From positions 186,001 through 250,000 of the forward strand of contig NZ_OBEJ01000003.1 in NCBI RefSeq assembly GCF_900215575.1: a stretch of DNA of 64,000 nucleotides, given 5' to 3'. The translations under genes and the position numbers were made by a program. Each line of letters opens with the position of its first letter. The stretch's first letter is position 1. The DNA is from Natronoarchaeum philippinense (GTDB lineage: Archaea; Halobacteriota; Halobacteria; Halobacteriales; Natronoarchaeaceae). Shown here piece after piece: positions 1 to 8,343 of the stretch. The notes under the pieces are model-generated. The model made no database searches. It was not told the origin of the DNA and saw nothing but the letters and a program-made list of their open reading frames with translations.

Positions 1-54
1 ATTGGGGGAATCGTCATACGAGATTTCTTGTGGCGTCACGACGACCCAGCGACT

Positions 55-450
55 ATGCGAACGAGTTTCAACATCCCCGACGACGTAGTCGAAGAGTTCG
101 ACCGGGTCTGGCAAGAGCAGGACATCGACAACCGGTCGCGGGCCGTCAGAGAGGCGATGTTGGAGTATATCGAAGCCCACTCCCGTCTCGAAGCGACGAG
201 CGGCACCGTCGTCGCGCTCCTCGCGTTCGATTATCGCCACCACGACGTGATTCGAGACCTCCACGCCATCCAGCACGAGTTTCAGGACGTGATCCTCAAC
301 ACCAGTCACACACACCAAGGCGAGTGGTGTCTCGAATCGCTGTTCTGTCGGGGACCAGCCGAGCACGTCCGAGAACTCACGTATCAACTCCGGGACTTCG
401 ACGGCGTTCGCCGGGTCACGGTGATGGTCATCCGGGACGGCGAAGGATGA
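55..450 (+). CDS. NikR/CopG-type ribbon-helix-helix regulator
   Basis: A 131-residue protein with an N-terminal ribbon-helix-helix (about residues 1-45, beginning MRTSFNIPDDVV) followed by an ACT-like ligand domain, the layout of NikR nickel-responsive repressors. Candidate metal ligands are H74, H85, H87 and C92, the last three in HTHQGEWC. In classical NikR the second His and the Cys are six residues apart; here they are five apart, so the metal and its geometry are uncertain. I start at the ATG at 55 because the ribbon-helix-helix strand begins there; an in-frame start lies upstream at 28. No nickel transporter is adjacent. The family is secure, the ligand is not. Confidence 0.8.
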   Translation: MRTSFNIPDDVVEEFDRVWQEQDIDNRSRAVREAMLEYIEAHSRLEATSGTVVALLAFDYRHHDVIRDLHAIQHEFQDVILNTSHTHQGEWCLESLFCRGPAEHVRELTYQLRDFDGVRRVTVMVIRDGEG

Positions 451-465
451 GAAGCGGCCGTCCGC

Positions 466-1815
466 TCACATCGACTCGTGGGGCCACTGAAGCAGTTGCT
501 CGTAGTTGCCCGGAACGACGGGACCGTCGAGCAGCGGGTCGTCGGTTTCGACCATCCACTCGTGTAACTGCCGCGACAGCGCCGCCCGGGCGTCCTGATA
601 CCGCGGCTCCGAAACCACGTTCTCGTCTTCTTGGGGCGTCTCCCGCAGGTCGTACAGTTCTTCGTACCGCCTCGTCGGGACGCCGTAGGTCTCCCGGACC
701 TCCCGGCCGGACTCGCTGGCGAAGATATCGCGCGGGAGATACACCTTCGGCAGGCGCCAGAAACTCCGGACGTACTTGTATCGCTCCGTGCGGATCGCCC
801 GGACCGGGTTGTACATGTCGTGCCACGTCATCTCGGCGAACACGCGCTCGCGGGGCTCGTACTCCCCGCCAGTCAGCAACCCGAGAAAACTCCGTCCCTC
901 GACACGCTCCGGAACGTCGATGTCGAGTAGATCAAGCAGCGTCGGCAACACGTCGACGTTGCTCAGGAGCTCGTCGTAGCGCCGTCCGTCGTCGGCGACG
1001 CCGGGCACGCGCATCACCAGCGCGGCTTCGAGTCCGGCGTCGTAGCAGTTCCCTTTCGCCCGGGGGAACGCGATGCCGTGCTCGGTCGTGAAGACGACGA
1101 CCGTCTCGTCGGCGAGGCCGGCGTCGTCGATGGCGTCGAGAATCGTCCCGACGGCGTCGTCGATGGCGTCAACCATCCCCCGCATCTCGGCGAGGTCGTG
1201 TCTGATACCGGGTCTGTCGGGCAGGTACGGCAGCGGCTGGATGTCCTCGGGGTCGTCGGTGTCGTACTGATCGCCGTGAAAACCAAAGCGGCCGGCTTTC
1301 TCCTCAACGCGGTGGCACTCGAAGAAGCCCACCGACGCGAAAAACGGCGCGTCGAACGCCCCACGCTCCAGAAACGAGTCGACGACCGATGCGACGCTCT
1401 CGGCCCGGTTGGCTTGATGAACTGACGGCGCAACGCCGGGATAGAGGTTGCCCTCAGAGTGGATCTGGTCGTAGCGGAGCCGGTCGGTGTCCTGACTGAT
1501 GTGCTGGAGCCCGAACAGGTGGGTTTCGTACCCGGCGTCGCTGAGATAGTGCGGCAGAATTAGCTCGTCGTCGTGTAGCTCCCAACTCCCGTGTGCCAGC
1601 CCCATCAGCCCGTTGACGTGCGGGTGGCGCCCGGTCATGAAACTGCCGCGACTCGGCGAGCACTGCGGTGCGGTGACGAAGTGGTTCTCGAAGAGCGCTC
1701 CGCCGGCCGCGAGGCGTTCGATCGCCGGCGTCTCGATGTCCCGACCGTAGCACCCGAGATACCGACCGAGGTCGTGGGCGTGGATCAACACCACGTTCGG
1801 TGCCGAGGCGGTCAT
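466..1815 (-). CDS. Sulfatase (formylglycine type)
   Basis: A 449-residue alkaline-phosphatase-superfamily hydrolase. The sulfatase signature is intact: C52-S-P-S-R56, where the Cys would be converted to formylglycine. The N-terminal metal region is the variant IHAHDLG and a later TTEHG supplies further metal ligands. No signal peptide is visible, so it probably acts in the cytoplasm on sulfate esters or related substrates. The intact CxPxR contrasts with the sulfatase-like proteins at 51-56 kb, where Thr/Ser replaces Cys. It is convergent with the NikR-like gene (15-bp gap). The specific substrate cannot be read from sequence. Confidence 0.85.
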   Translation of the reverse strand: MTASAPNVVLIHAHDLGRYLGCYGRDIETPAIERLAAGGALFENHFVTAPQCSPSRGSFMTGRHPHVNGLMGLAHGSWELHDDELILPHYLSDAGYETHLFGLQHISQDTDRLRYDQIHSEGNLYPGVAPSVHQANRAESVASVVDSFLERGAFDAPFFASVGFFECHRVEEKAGRFGFHGDQYDTDDPEDIQPLPYLPDRPGIRHDLAEMRGMVDAIDDAVGTILDAIDDAGLADETVVVFTTEHGIAFPRAKGNCYDAGLEAALVMRVPGVADDGRRYDELLSNVDVLPTLLDLLDIDVPERVEGRSFLGLLTGGEYEPRERVFAEMTWHDMYNPVRAIRTERYKYVRSFWRLPKVYLPRDIFASESGREVRETYGVPTRRYEELYDLRETPQEDENVVSEPRYQDARAALSRQLHEWMVETDDPLLDGPVVPGNYEQLLQWPHESM

Positions 1816-1917
1816 GCGGTTACCGATACGATAGCCCCACGGATAGTCGTTCGATCCCCGGTATCGGCGTCGACCGCGTCAGGACGATCCAGCAGGTCCG
1901 ACGATTCGCAGGAAATG

Positions 1918-1924
1918 TTTATCT
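1918..1924 (+). promoter_or_regulatory. TATA-like box for the DUF5518-like gene
   Basis: TTTATCT centred about 28 nt before the GTG at 1949. This is the spacing expected for a haloarchaeal leaderless transcript and supports the GTG start. Confidence 0.5.
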
Positions 1925-1948
1925 GTTAGATAATCGTAGTTTCTCCCC

Positions 1949-2398
1949 GTGTCACCGATTGGTTCCCCCTTCGACGACTTGAGCGATACGTGGCGGTTCG
2001 CCCTCCTCGGCGGCCTCGCCTCGATCCCGTTCACGGCGTATGGATACTGGCAGACGGGGTCTGAGATGTCTTTCGCACCGGTCTTTTTCGGCGCTATTCT
2101 GGCCGGCTTCGTGGCGAAACGGAAAACAGGAACGGCACGCGGCGTCGGCGTCCGAACCGGCCTCGTCGGCGGACTGCCGGGGCTCTGGGTGGCCGCCGAC
2201 ATCCTGTCGGCCACGTCCGGACTGGCCGGGCCGTCGTGGTTCGTTGCGAGCGGGTTCGTGCTCGCGCTCGGAGCCGCACTGCTGGTCGTCTTGCTCTCGG
2301 CTGGCATCGCCGCGCTCGTCGGCAAAGTCGGCGCTAGTGTCGGTGGGGGGCTCGCCGGCTCTACCGGTCCTCGCCGTCCGCCCGCGGCTTCTAGCTGA
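1949..2398 (+). CDS. DUF5518-like membrane protein
   Basis: A 149-residue hydrophobic protein with about four predicted membrane segments and a Gly-rich C-terminus. The conserved feel of 'FFGAILAGFVA' and the overall length fit the haloarchaeal DUF5518 family, whose function is unknown. It starts with GTG; a TATA-like box sits at leaderless distance and no Shine-Dalgarno is visible. It is divergent from the sulfatase gene. It could also be another small haloarchaeal membrane family. Confidence 0.65.
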   Translation: MSPIGSPFDDLSDTWRFALLGGLASIPFTAYGYWQTGSEMSFAPVFFGAILAGFVAKRKTGTARGVGVRTGLVGGLPGLWVAADILSATSGLAGPSWFVASGFVLALGAALLVVLLSAGIAALVGKVGASVGGGLAGSTGPRRPPAASS

Positions 2399-2451
2399 AC
2401 CACGTCAGCTCCCCTCCAACTTCGACTGTCTCACGGGCGCCCTACGCCCCG

Positions 2452-3642
2452 TTAGAGCGTCTCCGGCGCAACCGACTCGCTCTGCCTGTAGATTTCGACG
2501 CGCCCGGTCTGGGCGTCGCTGTTCTGAATCCCGACGCTCCACGTGCGCCCGTCGGCGGCGATCTCACCGATGGCCGGGCCGATGCCGTAGGCGCGCTCCC
2601 AGACCACGCCGCTTTCTTCGACGACAAAAATCTCTCCCTCGGTGCGGGCCGCAGCGAGCACGCGCGTGCCGTCGTCGGTGACACTCGTATCGTTGCCGAG
2701 TGATGCCCCAGTCTCGGTCGTCCACCGCTCGTCGCCGGTCACCGGATCGTACGCCCGGACGACGCCATCGCTCCCGGTGCTCACGACAGTGCTTCCGTCG
2801 CTAGAGATGCGCGGCCACGTAACGAGCAGTTCGTCTTCCCACACGAGATTTCCGGCCAGATCGAGCGCGAGCAATCGCCCGTCGTAGGTCCCGGCCACGA
2901 CACGTTCCGCTTCGGCGTCGATCTGAACGGCGATGACGTCAACGCCGGTTTCATGTGCCCACTGTTGCGCTCCCGATCCATCGTAGAGCACCACGCCCGG
3001 CTGTCCGGCCAACGCCTCTCCCGTCCCGAGATACTGAGTCGCCCCGACGGCGATGAACTTTCCGGCGGCGCTGATGTCGACGCTACCTCCTGCTGCGTTC
3101 TCGACATCGACGACCCACGATTGGCCAGCCTCGGTCGACAGCATGACGCTTCCTGGCCCCTCGATCGGCGACGACACCGAGGCGATCGCACCGTCCGCGG
3201 CGGCCACGGCGAGATCCCACAGTCCCGGATGTTCGATGACTGGTCCGTCACGGGTGGCGAGGGTGAGCTGTCCGTACACCTCCGCATCCATCCACGCGAC
3301 TGCAGCCGTGTCGGCGGCCCGTTCGAACTCGATGTGGGAGAGCGTCGACCCCACGTCGAACGGGATAGGGGTAGCTTGTCGATTGGCGCCGTAGCTAACC
3401 AGATCGCCGTTTTCGAAGCCAAACAGCACTCGGTCGCCCGACGCCGACACGTCCGTGACGAGGCTGACGGCGTCGTACTCGTCGCTGGCTACTCGGTCGA
3501 CGCTTGCGGACTGTGTCGTGGCGTCGACGCGCCTCTCTTTCGCGCGCTGGGCCGCGCTCGCCGTTCCTGTGACGGTAGCTCCTGCAATCAGTGAAAGTAC
3601 GGAGCGGCGTGTGGTATATGCTGGCACGTATGAATTGGCCAC
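2452..3642 (-). CDS. Tat-exported PQQ-like beta-propeller protein
   Basis: About 396 residues. The N-terminus carries a twin-arginine signal (TTRRSVLSLIAG, R12-R13, then TASA), so it is probably exported folded. The body is a series of short beta-rich repeats of the PQQ/WD40-like propeller type (for example 'LLALDLAGNLVWEDELL', 'VVSTGSDGVVRAYDPVTGD'). These usually make a ligand or protein-binding scaffold rather than an identifiable enzyme. I start at GTG 3642 (GTG 3627 is an alternative) because the open frame upstream would bury the Tat signal more than 60 residues inside. Function unknown. Confidence 0.7.
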   Translation of the reverse strand: MANSYVPAYTTRRSVLSLIAGATVTGTASAAQRAKERRVDATTQSASVDRVASDEYDAVSLVTDVSASGDRVLFGFENGDLVSYGANRQATPIPFDVGSTLSHIEFERAADTAAVAWMDAEVYGQLTLATRDGPVIEHPGLWDLAVAAADGAIASVSSPIEGPGSVMLSTEAGQSWVVDVENAAGGSVDISAAGKFIAVGATQYLGTGEALAGQPGVVLYDGSGAQQWAHETGVDVIAVQIDAEAERVVAGTYDGRLLALDLAGNLVWEDELLVTWPRISSDGSTVVSTGSDGVVRAYDPVTGDERWTTETGASLGNDTSVTDDGTRVLAAARTEGEIFVVEESGVVWERAYGIGPAIGEIAADGRTWSVGIQNSDAQTGRVEIYRQSESVAPETL

Positions 3643-3920
3643 GGGTGGGCTGAAAAACGACGGTTCAGGATCGCTGGAAATACGTTTGCGATGCTGGTGT
3701 TTGCCTCCCACTCCCGTGAGCGTGACTGCTGTCATGGGCGACCACGAGACCAGCATTGCAGGATGAGCAACGCTCTCGCTTGCGTTCGATTCATCGGCGG
3801 ATTCGGGCTTTACTACTCTGTCAGCAGCGATCGCAAGCGAACTCGGATGCCCCACGAGAGGCAGCTATCGCCGCACATTGCGGTCCTTTCCACCCACACG
3901 TTACAGATCGACCTCGGCAC

Positions 3921-5150
3921 TCAGTGCTCCGACTCGGTTACCCCAAGCACACTGGCGATCTGTCTTGCAAGGCCTGCTTCGATGACGACCGTGACGAGAA
4001 TAACGAGAAAGACAGTTCCCAGCAGCACGTTCGCCCCCGAAGGATCCGACGGCGGCGCCGCGGTCCGCAGTCGGACGGCGAACAGCGTTGCGACCGACGC
4101 TGGGATAATTCCACGCGGACCGACGAAACTCACGAACAGTCGTTCGTTCGTCGTGAAGCCGACCCCGACTGTCGAGACGAAGACGGCCAGCGGCCGGATC
4201 ACGGCCATCAGGACCGCGACGACCGCCAGTCCGGCGACGCCAAGCGCGAGTAGTTCATCGAACTCGAGCAACGCCGCGAGCGTGATGAAGACGAACGAGA
4301 GGACCAGCAACGTCACATCCTGCATGAACTGCAGAATTCCCTCCTCGTAGGGTAGCTCGAAGCTTCCGAGGACGGAGCCTGCCGTGGCTGCAGCCACGAT
4401 CCCGGCCTCCGAGAACACCGAGTCAGCAGCGGCGAACGCGATGACGGCTCCAGCCAACGCGAGCAGTCGGGCCGTCTGCGGCGCGGTCTCGGATGGGTGT
4501 TCAACCTGCGTAAGGAGGTACCAGACACCCCCGGCGACGACGAATCCGACGATCACCCCCGTCGCGAGACGCTGTGTGAAGAGCCACACGTACCCACCCG
4601 GTGCGAGCTGCTGGGCCGTCATGGCCTTGAACAGGACGACCGCCAGCACCGCGGCCGTGACATCGTTGACGATCCCTTCGACTTCGAGCGTCGTGGCAAC
4701 CTCCTCACGAACGGGAACCACTGCGAGAATCGGCGCGATGACCGTCGGTCCGGTGGCAACCAGCAGTGCACCGGTGAGAAACGCGATGTCCCAACTCGCT
4801 CCCAGCAGCAGGCGCACGGTCAGTGCCGTCCCGACGAACGCGACGATCGCTCCGATCGTGATCATCCGGCCGACCGCCGTCGACGTCTTCCAGATGGCCT
4901 CGTACTCGAGGCGAAACGTTCCCTCGAAGATGATGATGGCGACGCTCACGCCGACGATGGTCGAGAGCGCATCGCCGGCGGCGTCAGGCGGTATCAACCT
5001 GAGCCCCTCGGGACCGATGGCGATGCCCGTGAGGATGAGAAACAGCACGCTCGGCACGCGGTACTTCGCGGCGAGCAACTGCGCCCCTACACCGAGGCCG
5101 ACGATGGCCGCGATGAGGGCGACGACGTCGAGGCTGACGTGAATGGACAC
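3921..5150 (-). CDS. NhaP-type Na+(K+)/H+ antiporter
   Basis: A polytopic membrane protein of about 409 residues, with roughly 12 hydrophobic segments, of the monovalent cation:proton antiporter-1 family. The ion-site region is visible as 'TGPTVIAPIL' and 'EGIVNDVTAAV' (the Asn-Asp pair typical of electroneutral members), followed by 'FVGPRGIIPAS'. It would exchange cytoplasmic Na+ or K+ for H+, a common need in salt-loving archaea. No regulatory TrkA-C domain follows the membrane part. The GTG at 5150 gives a normal N-terminus; an in-frame start at 5195 would add 15 polar residues. Confidence 0.85.
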   Translation of the reverse strand: MSIHVSLDVVALIAAIVGLGVGAQLLAAKYRVPSVLFLILTGIAIGPEGLRLIPPDAAGDALSTIVGVSVAIIIFEGTFRLEYEAIWKTSTAVGRMITIGAIVAFVGTALTVRLLLGASWDIAFLTGALLVATGPTVIAPILAVVPVREEVATTLEVEGIVNDVTAAVLAVVLFKAMTAQQLAPGGYVWLFTQRLATGVIVGFVVAGGVWYLLTQVEHPSETAPQTARLLALAGAVIAFAAADSVFSEAGIVAAATAGSVLGSFELPYEEGILQFMQDVTLLVLSFVFITLAALLEFDELLALGVAGLAVVAVLMAVIRPLAVFVSTVGVGFTTNERLFVSFVGPRGIIPASVATLFAVRLRTAAPPSDPSGANVLLGTVFLVILVTVVIEAGLARQIASVLGVTESEH

Positions 5151-5456
5151 TGGTTTATTCGCCCCGGGGCCCGAGCGTACGACGGTCCGTGGCATCGAAC
5201 GGGCTATGGTTCTACGGGTCGCTCCCGGCCGCTACGACCGACATGCGACGTACTCCCACAGCCAGTCACAAATATTCGGATGCTCGGGACAACCGATTAC
5301 GGCGGTGTAGCCGAATCTGGACTTCCAGTGTCTTTTCTTGCTGAGACTGTGTCTACACCGGCCGCGGACACCACGTGATCGTCCAGTACAGTTCCTCTGA
5401 TTAGCGGAGGACAAGCAAAAGCGTACTACTAACAGCAACGAGAGCGTGTGTGTTGT
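5151..5456. other. Divergent intergenic region, antiporter / MBL lipoprotein
   Basis: About 300 bp between divergent genes. It should hold both promoters. I see no convincing TATA box, repeat or small gene. Confidence 0.4.
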
Positions 5457-6878
5457 ATGTCTCATCGACGGATTGCTGCGATTCTCGCGGTTGTTGGGCT
5501 TGTCGTGCTGTCTGGCTGTGTCGGCGGGCTTGGCGGGTCGGACACGCAGGGGCCGAGCAACGCGACGAATCCAGACGGGGAAGTCGAAGTGCACGTGTTG
5601 AACGTCGGGCAGGGGTCGAGTACGCTCATCGTGGGGCCGGAGGGAGACACCACATTGATTGACTCCGGCGATTGGACCGACGACGGGGAGGACGTCATCG
5701 CGTATCTCGAAGCGCAGGGGATCTCGCGGATCGACCACCTCCTGACCTCACACCCCGACGCGGACCACATCGGCGGACACGCTGCGGTGATCGAGCACTT
5801 CGAGACCGAACGCGACGGGATCGGGGCGGTGTACGATCCGGGCATCACGTCGACATCGGCGACGTACGACTCGTACCTCGACGCGATCGAGGAACACGAC
5901 GTGCCGCTGTACGAGTCACGTGCAGGGGATTCACTCAACATGAGCGGCGTGACCGTCCAACTGCTTGCACCGCCGGAACCCTATCTCGCCGGCGGAGACC
6001 GGAACGAAAACAGTCTCGTGGTACACGTCCAGTTCGGCGCTTCGAGTTTCCTGCTCCCCGGGGACGGAGAAGCCGCGAGCGAACAGTATCTCCAAGCGAC
6101 GTATGGAGACGACCTCAACTCGACAATCCTTGCGGCTGGACACCACGGAAGCTACTCGAGTACGAGCGAAGCGTTCTTGGAGACCGTGTCGCCGAAAGCG
6201 GTCGTCATTTCGAGCGGGTACGACTCCCAGTACGGACACCCCCACGAGGAAGTGCTCACCCGGCTTGCTGATCGGTCCATCCCGACGGTGTGGACTGCGA
6301 CACACGGAACGATCGTGCTGACGAGCAACGGGTCGGCTGTGACAGTCGGAACACAATACGATGCACCGACGAGCGGGACGGAGCTCAGAGCTGGCGATCC
6401 AGCCGAGCCGGGGACGACGACCGGCATCACGGAGCGGTTCATCATTCCTGCCGGCGGAACAGCGACGCCGTTGGCTCCGGCGGAGGACGGAGACACCAGT
6501 GCGGGAAGCGGGGATGACGACACCGACACCAACGGGAGCATTGCTAGTGGAGCGTTGGCCGTGGCCGATATCAACGCCGACGCCGACGGGAACGACAACG
6601 AGAATTTGAACGGCGAATACGTCGCCTTCGAGAATACGGGCGAGTCGTCGCTCGATCTCTCCGGGTGGGAGGTCGCCGACGAGGCCGGGACCACTTACAC
6701 CGTTCCGAACGGGGTGACGGTCGATCCGGGCGATCAGATCACGCTGTACACTGGCAGCGGAACCGATTCCGACTCGGAACTGTACTGGGGCCAGTCGCGT
6801 GCGGTCTGGAACAACGGCGGCGATACGATTATCGTCCGAGACGACACTGACACACTCGTGATCGAGGAGGCCTACTGA
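5457..6878 (+). CDS. ComEC-like metallo-beta-lactamase lipoprotein with lamin-tail domain
   Basis: A 473-residue secreted protein. The signal peptide ends in a lipobox (LSGC21), so it is probably lipid-anchored outside the cell. The central domain is the metallo-hydrolase of the ComEC/Rec2 type ('VLNVGQGSSTLI', then the metal motif H-P-D-A-D-H in 'SHPDADHIGG', then 'LAAGHHGS'). The C-terminal 100 residues form a lamin-tail-like beta domain ('GWEVADEAGTTYTV'), often seen on secreted nucleases. Nuclease or other phosphodiesterase activity at the cell surface is likely but inferred. The DUF3006 gene follows one base after the stop, so the two are co-transcribed. The ATG at 5457 is preferred because MSHRR directly precedes the hydrophobic core. 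Confidence 0.85.
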   Translation: MSHRRIAAILAVVGLVVLSGCVGGLGGSDTQGPSNATNPDGEVEVHVLNVGQGSSTLIVGPEGDTTLIDSGDWTDDGEDVIAYLEAQGISRIDHLLTSHPDADHIGGHAAVIEHFETERDGIGAVYDPGITSTSATYDSYLDAIEEHDVPLYESRAGDSLNMSGVTVQLLAPPEPYLAGGDRNENSLVVHVQFGASSFLLPGDGEAASEQYLQATYGDDLNSTILAAGHHGSYSSTSEAFLETVSPKAVVISSGYDSQYGHPHEEVLTRLADRSIPTVWTATHGTIVLTSNGSAVTVGTQYDAPTSGTELRAGDPAEPGTTTGITERFIIPAGGTATPLAPAEDGDTSAGSGDDDTDTNGSIASGALAVADINADADGNDNENLNGEYVAFENTGESSLDLSGWEVADEAGTTYTVPNGVTVDPGDQITLYTGSGTDSDSELYWGQSRAVWNNGGDTIIVRDDTDTLVIEEAY

Positions 6879-6879
6879 G

Positions 6880-7164
6880 ATGGATTCGAGACAACTCACC
6901 GGCGTTATCGATCGGTTCGAGGGCGACCTCGCGGTCGTCCTGCTCGAAGCGGATGGCGATGTCGTCGACGAGACGACGGTCGAACGAGACGAACTTCCCG
7001 AGGATGCAGCGCACGCGAATGCGGTGCTTTCGGTCACTCTCGCGGAAGATACCGTCCTCGATGTCACGTACGACGACGAGGAGACGACACAGCGGGAACA
7101 AGACGCCCGAGAGCGGTTCGATCGACTCGCTGAACGACCGCCCAGCGACGAGAACGATAGCTGA
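6880..7164 (+). CDS. DUF3006 family protein
   Basis: A 94-residue acidic protein beginning MDSRQLTGVIDRFEGD, with the beta-rich core and 'ERDELPEDAAHANAVLSV' stretch typical of DUF3006. In bacteria and haloarchaea this small domain is often encoded beside ComEC-like metallo-beta-lactamase proteins, as here, where one base separates the genes. Biochemical role unknown; a partner or accessory of the upstream hydrolase is the natural inference. Confidence 0.8.
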   Translation: MDSRQLTGVIDRFEGDLAVVLLEADGDVVDETTVERDELPEDAAHANAVLSVTLAEDTVLDVTYDDEETTQREQDARERFDRLAERPPSDENDS

Positions 7165-7208
7165 ACTCGGGCGCACGTCGCTGGATCTGCTGACGCCCCG
7201 CCTGTCCG

Positions 7209-8249
7209 TCAGGGTTTCACGAGCACTTTGATCGCCTCGCGTTCGTCCATCGCGCGATACCCCTCCGGGACGCCGTCGAGGTCGACGGTCTTGGTGAAGA
7301 TCGGCGACGGATCGAGCGTTCCTTGGACCACGTCGGACAGCAACTCCTCGGCGTAGTCGCGGACGGGTGCGACGCCGCCGCGAAGCGCGATGTTGTCCGA
7401 GAACATCGAGAACACGTCGAGGCCCTCCTCGTCGACGCCGTAGGGAACGCCGACGTAGCCAACCGTGCCTCCGGGACGAGCGGCCGCGATGGCGGTGTTC
7501 ATCGCCGATGCCGCGCCCACGCACTCCATCACGTGGTTCGCACCGCCGTAGGTCAGCTCTTCGATGCGCTCGGTGGCGTCCTCACCGCGCTCGGTGACCG
7601 TCTCCGTCGCGCCGAATTCTTTTGCGAGTTCGAGGCGATCATCGTGGTGGCCCACCGCAATGATGCGCTCGGCGCCGAGACGCTGGGCGGCGAGCACGCC
7701 ACACAGCCCGACCGCGCCGTCGCCGATGACGACCGCAGTGTCGCCTTCGCTTACACCTGCGCTCACGGCGGCGTGGTGGCCCGTCCCCATCACATCGGTC
7801 AGCGGGAGCAGGGATTCGAGCGTATCCTCGTCGTCTGCGTACCGGTCGGGAACGCGCACGAGTGTCCCATCCGCGAACGGGCATTTCACGTACTCGCCTT
7901 GTGCACCGCCGTTGTCGCCGCTCCACGACTCGTCCTCGACGCAGGATGTATAGAGCCCCTTTCGGCAGAACTCGCACTCCCCGCAGCTGATCGCAAACGG
8001 CGCCAACACTCGGTCGCCGGGAGCGACCGATGTCACGTCGTCGCCGACCGCCTCGACGATCCCCATCGGCTCGTGGCCGACCCGCGACCCCGGCTCGGGC
8101 TCGTTGTCGCCCCGATAAAACCAGAGATCCGAGCCACAGACCGCGGTGTGGGTCACGCGGATCACGGCGTCGGTCGGCGACTCGACTTCGGGTTTCGGAA
8201 CGTCCTCGATAGCGATGTCTCCGGGCCCGCGATAGATCGCTGCTTGCAT
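7209..8249 (-). CDS. Zinc-dependent alcohol dehydrogenase family protein
   Basis: A 346-residue medium-chain dehydrogenase/reductase. Catalytic zinc ligands are visible in 'TAVCGSDLWFYRG' and 'VGHEPMGIVE', and the structural zinc site has four Cys in 'CGECEFCRKGLYTSC'. The Rossmann motif is 'VIGDGAVGLCGVLA'. It would oxidise or reduce an alcohol/aldehyde with NAD(P); the substrate is not evident. The open frame runs 156 codons further upstream, but the family start is the ATG at 8249 (MQAAIYRGPGD). It is divergent from the cryptochrome gene. Confidence 0.88.
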   Translation of the reverse strand: MQAAIYRGPGDIAIEDVPKPEVESPTDAVIRVTHTAVCGSDLWFYRGDNEPEPGSRVGHEPMGIVEAVGDDVTSVAPGDRVLAPFAISCGECEFCRKGLYTSCVEDESWSGDNGGAQGEYVKCPFADGTLVRVPDRYADDEDTLESLLPLTDVMGTGHHAAVSAGVSEGDTAVVIGDGAVGLCGVLAAQRLGAERIIAVGHHDDRLELAKEFGATETVTERGEDATERIEELTYGGANHVMECVGAASAMNTAIAAARPGGTVGYVGVPYGVDEEGLDVFSMFSDNIALRGGVAPVRDYAEELLSDVVQGTLDPSPIFTKTVDLDGVPEGYRAMDEREAIKVLVKP

Positions 8250-8343
8250 ACTCCCGACTGGTGACGACAGGAGAAAAAACGAGGTGGTTGCGTCAGTTTT
8301 CGACCGTCCGGACGTACTTGCCTGACCAGCCCATACCGACGGT

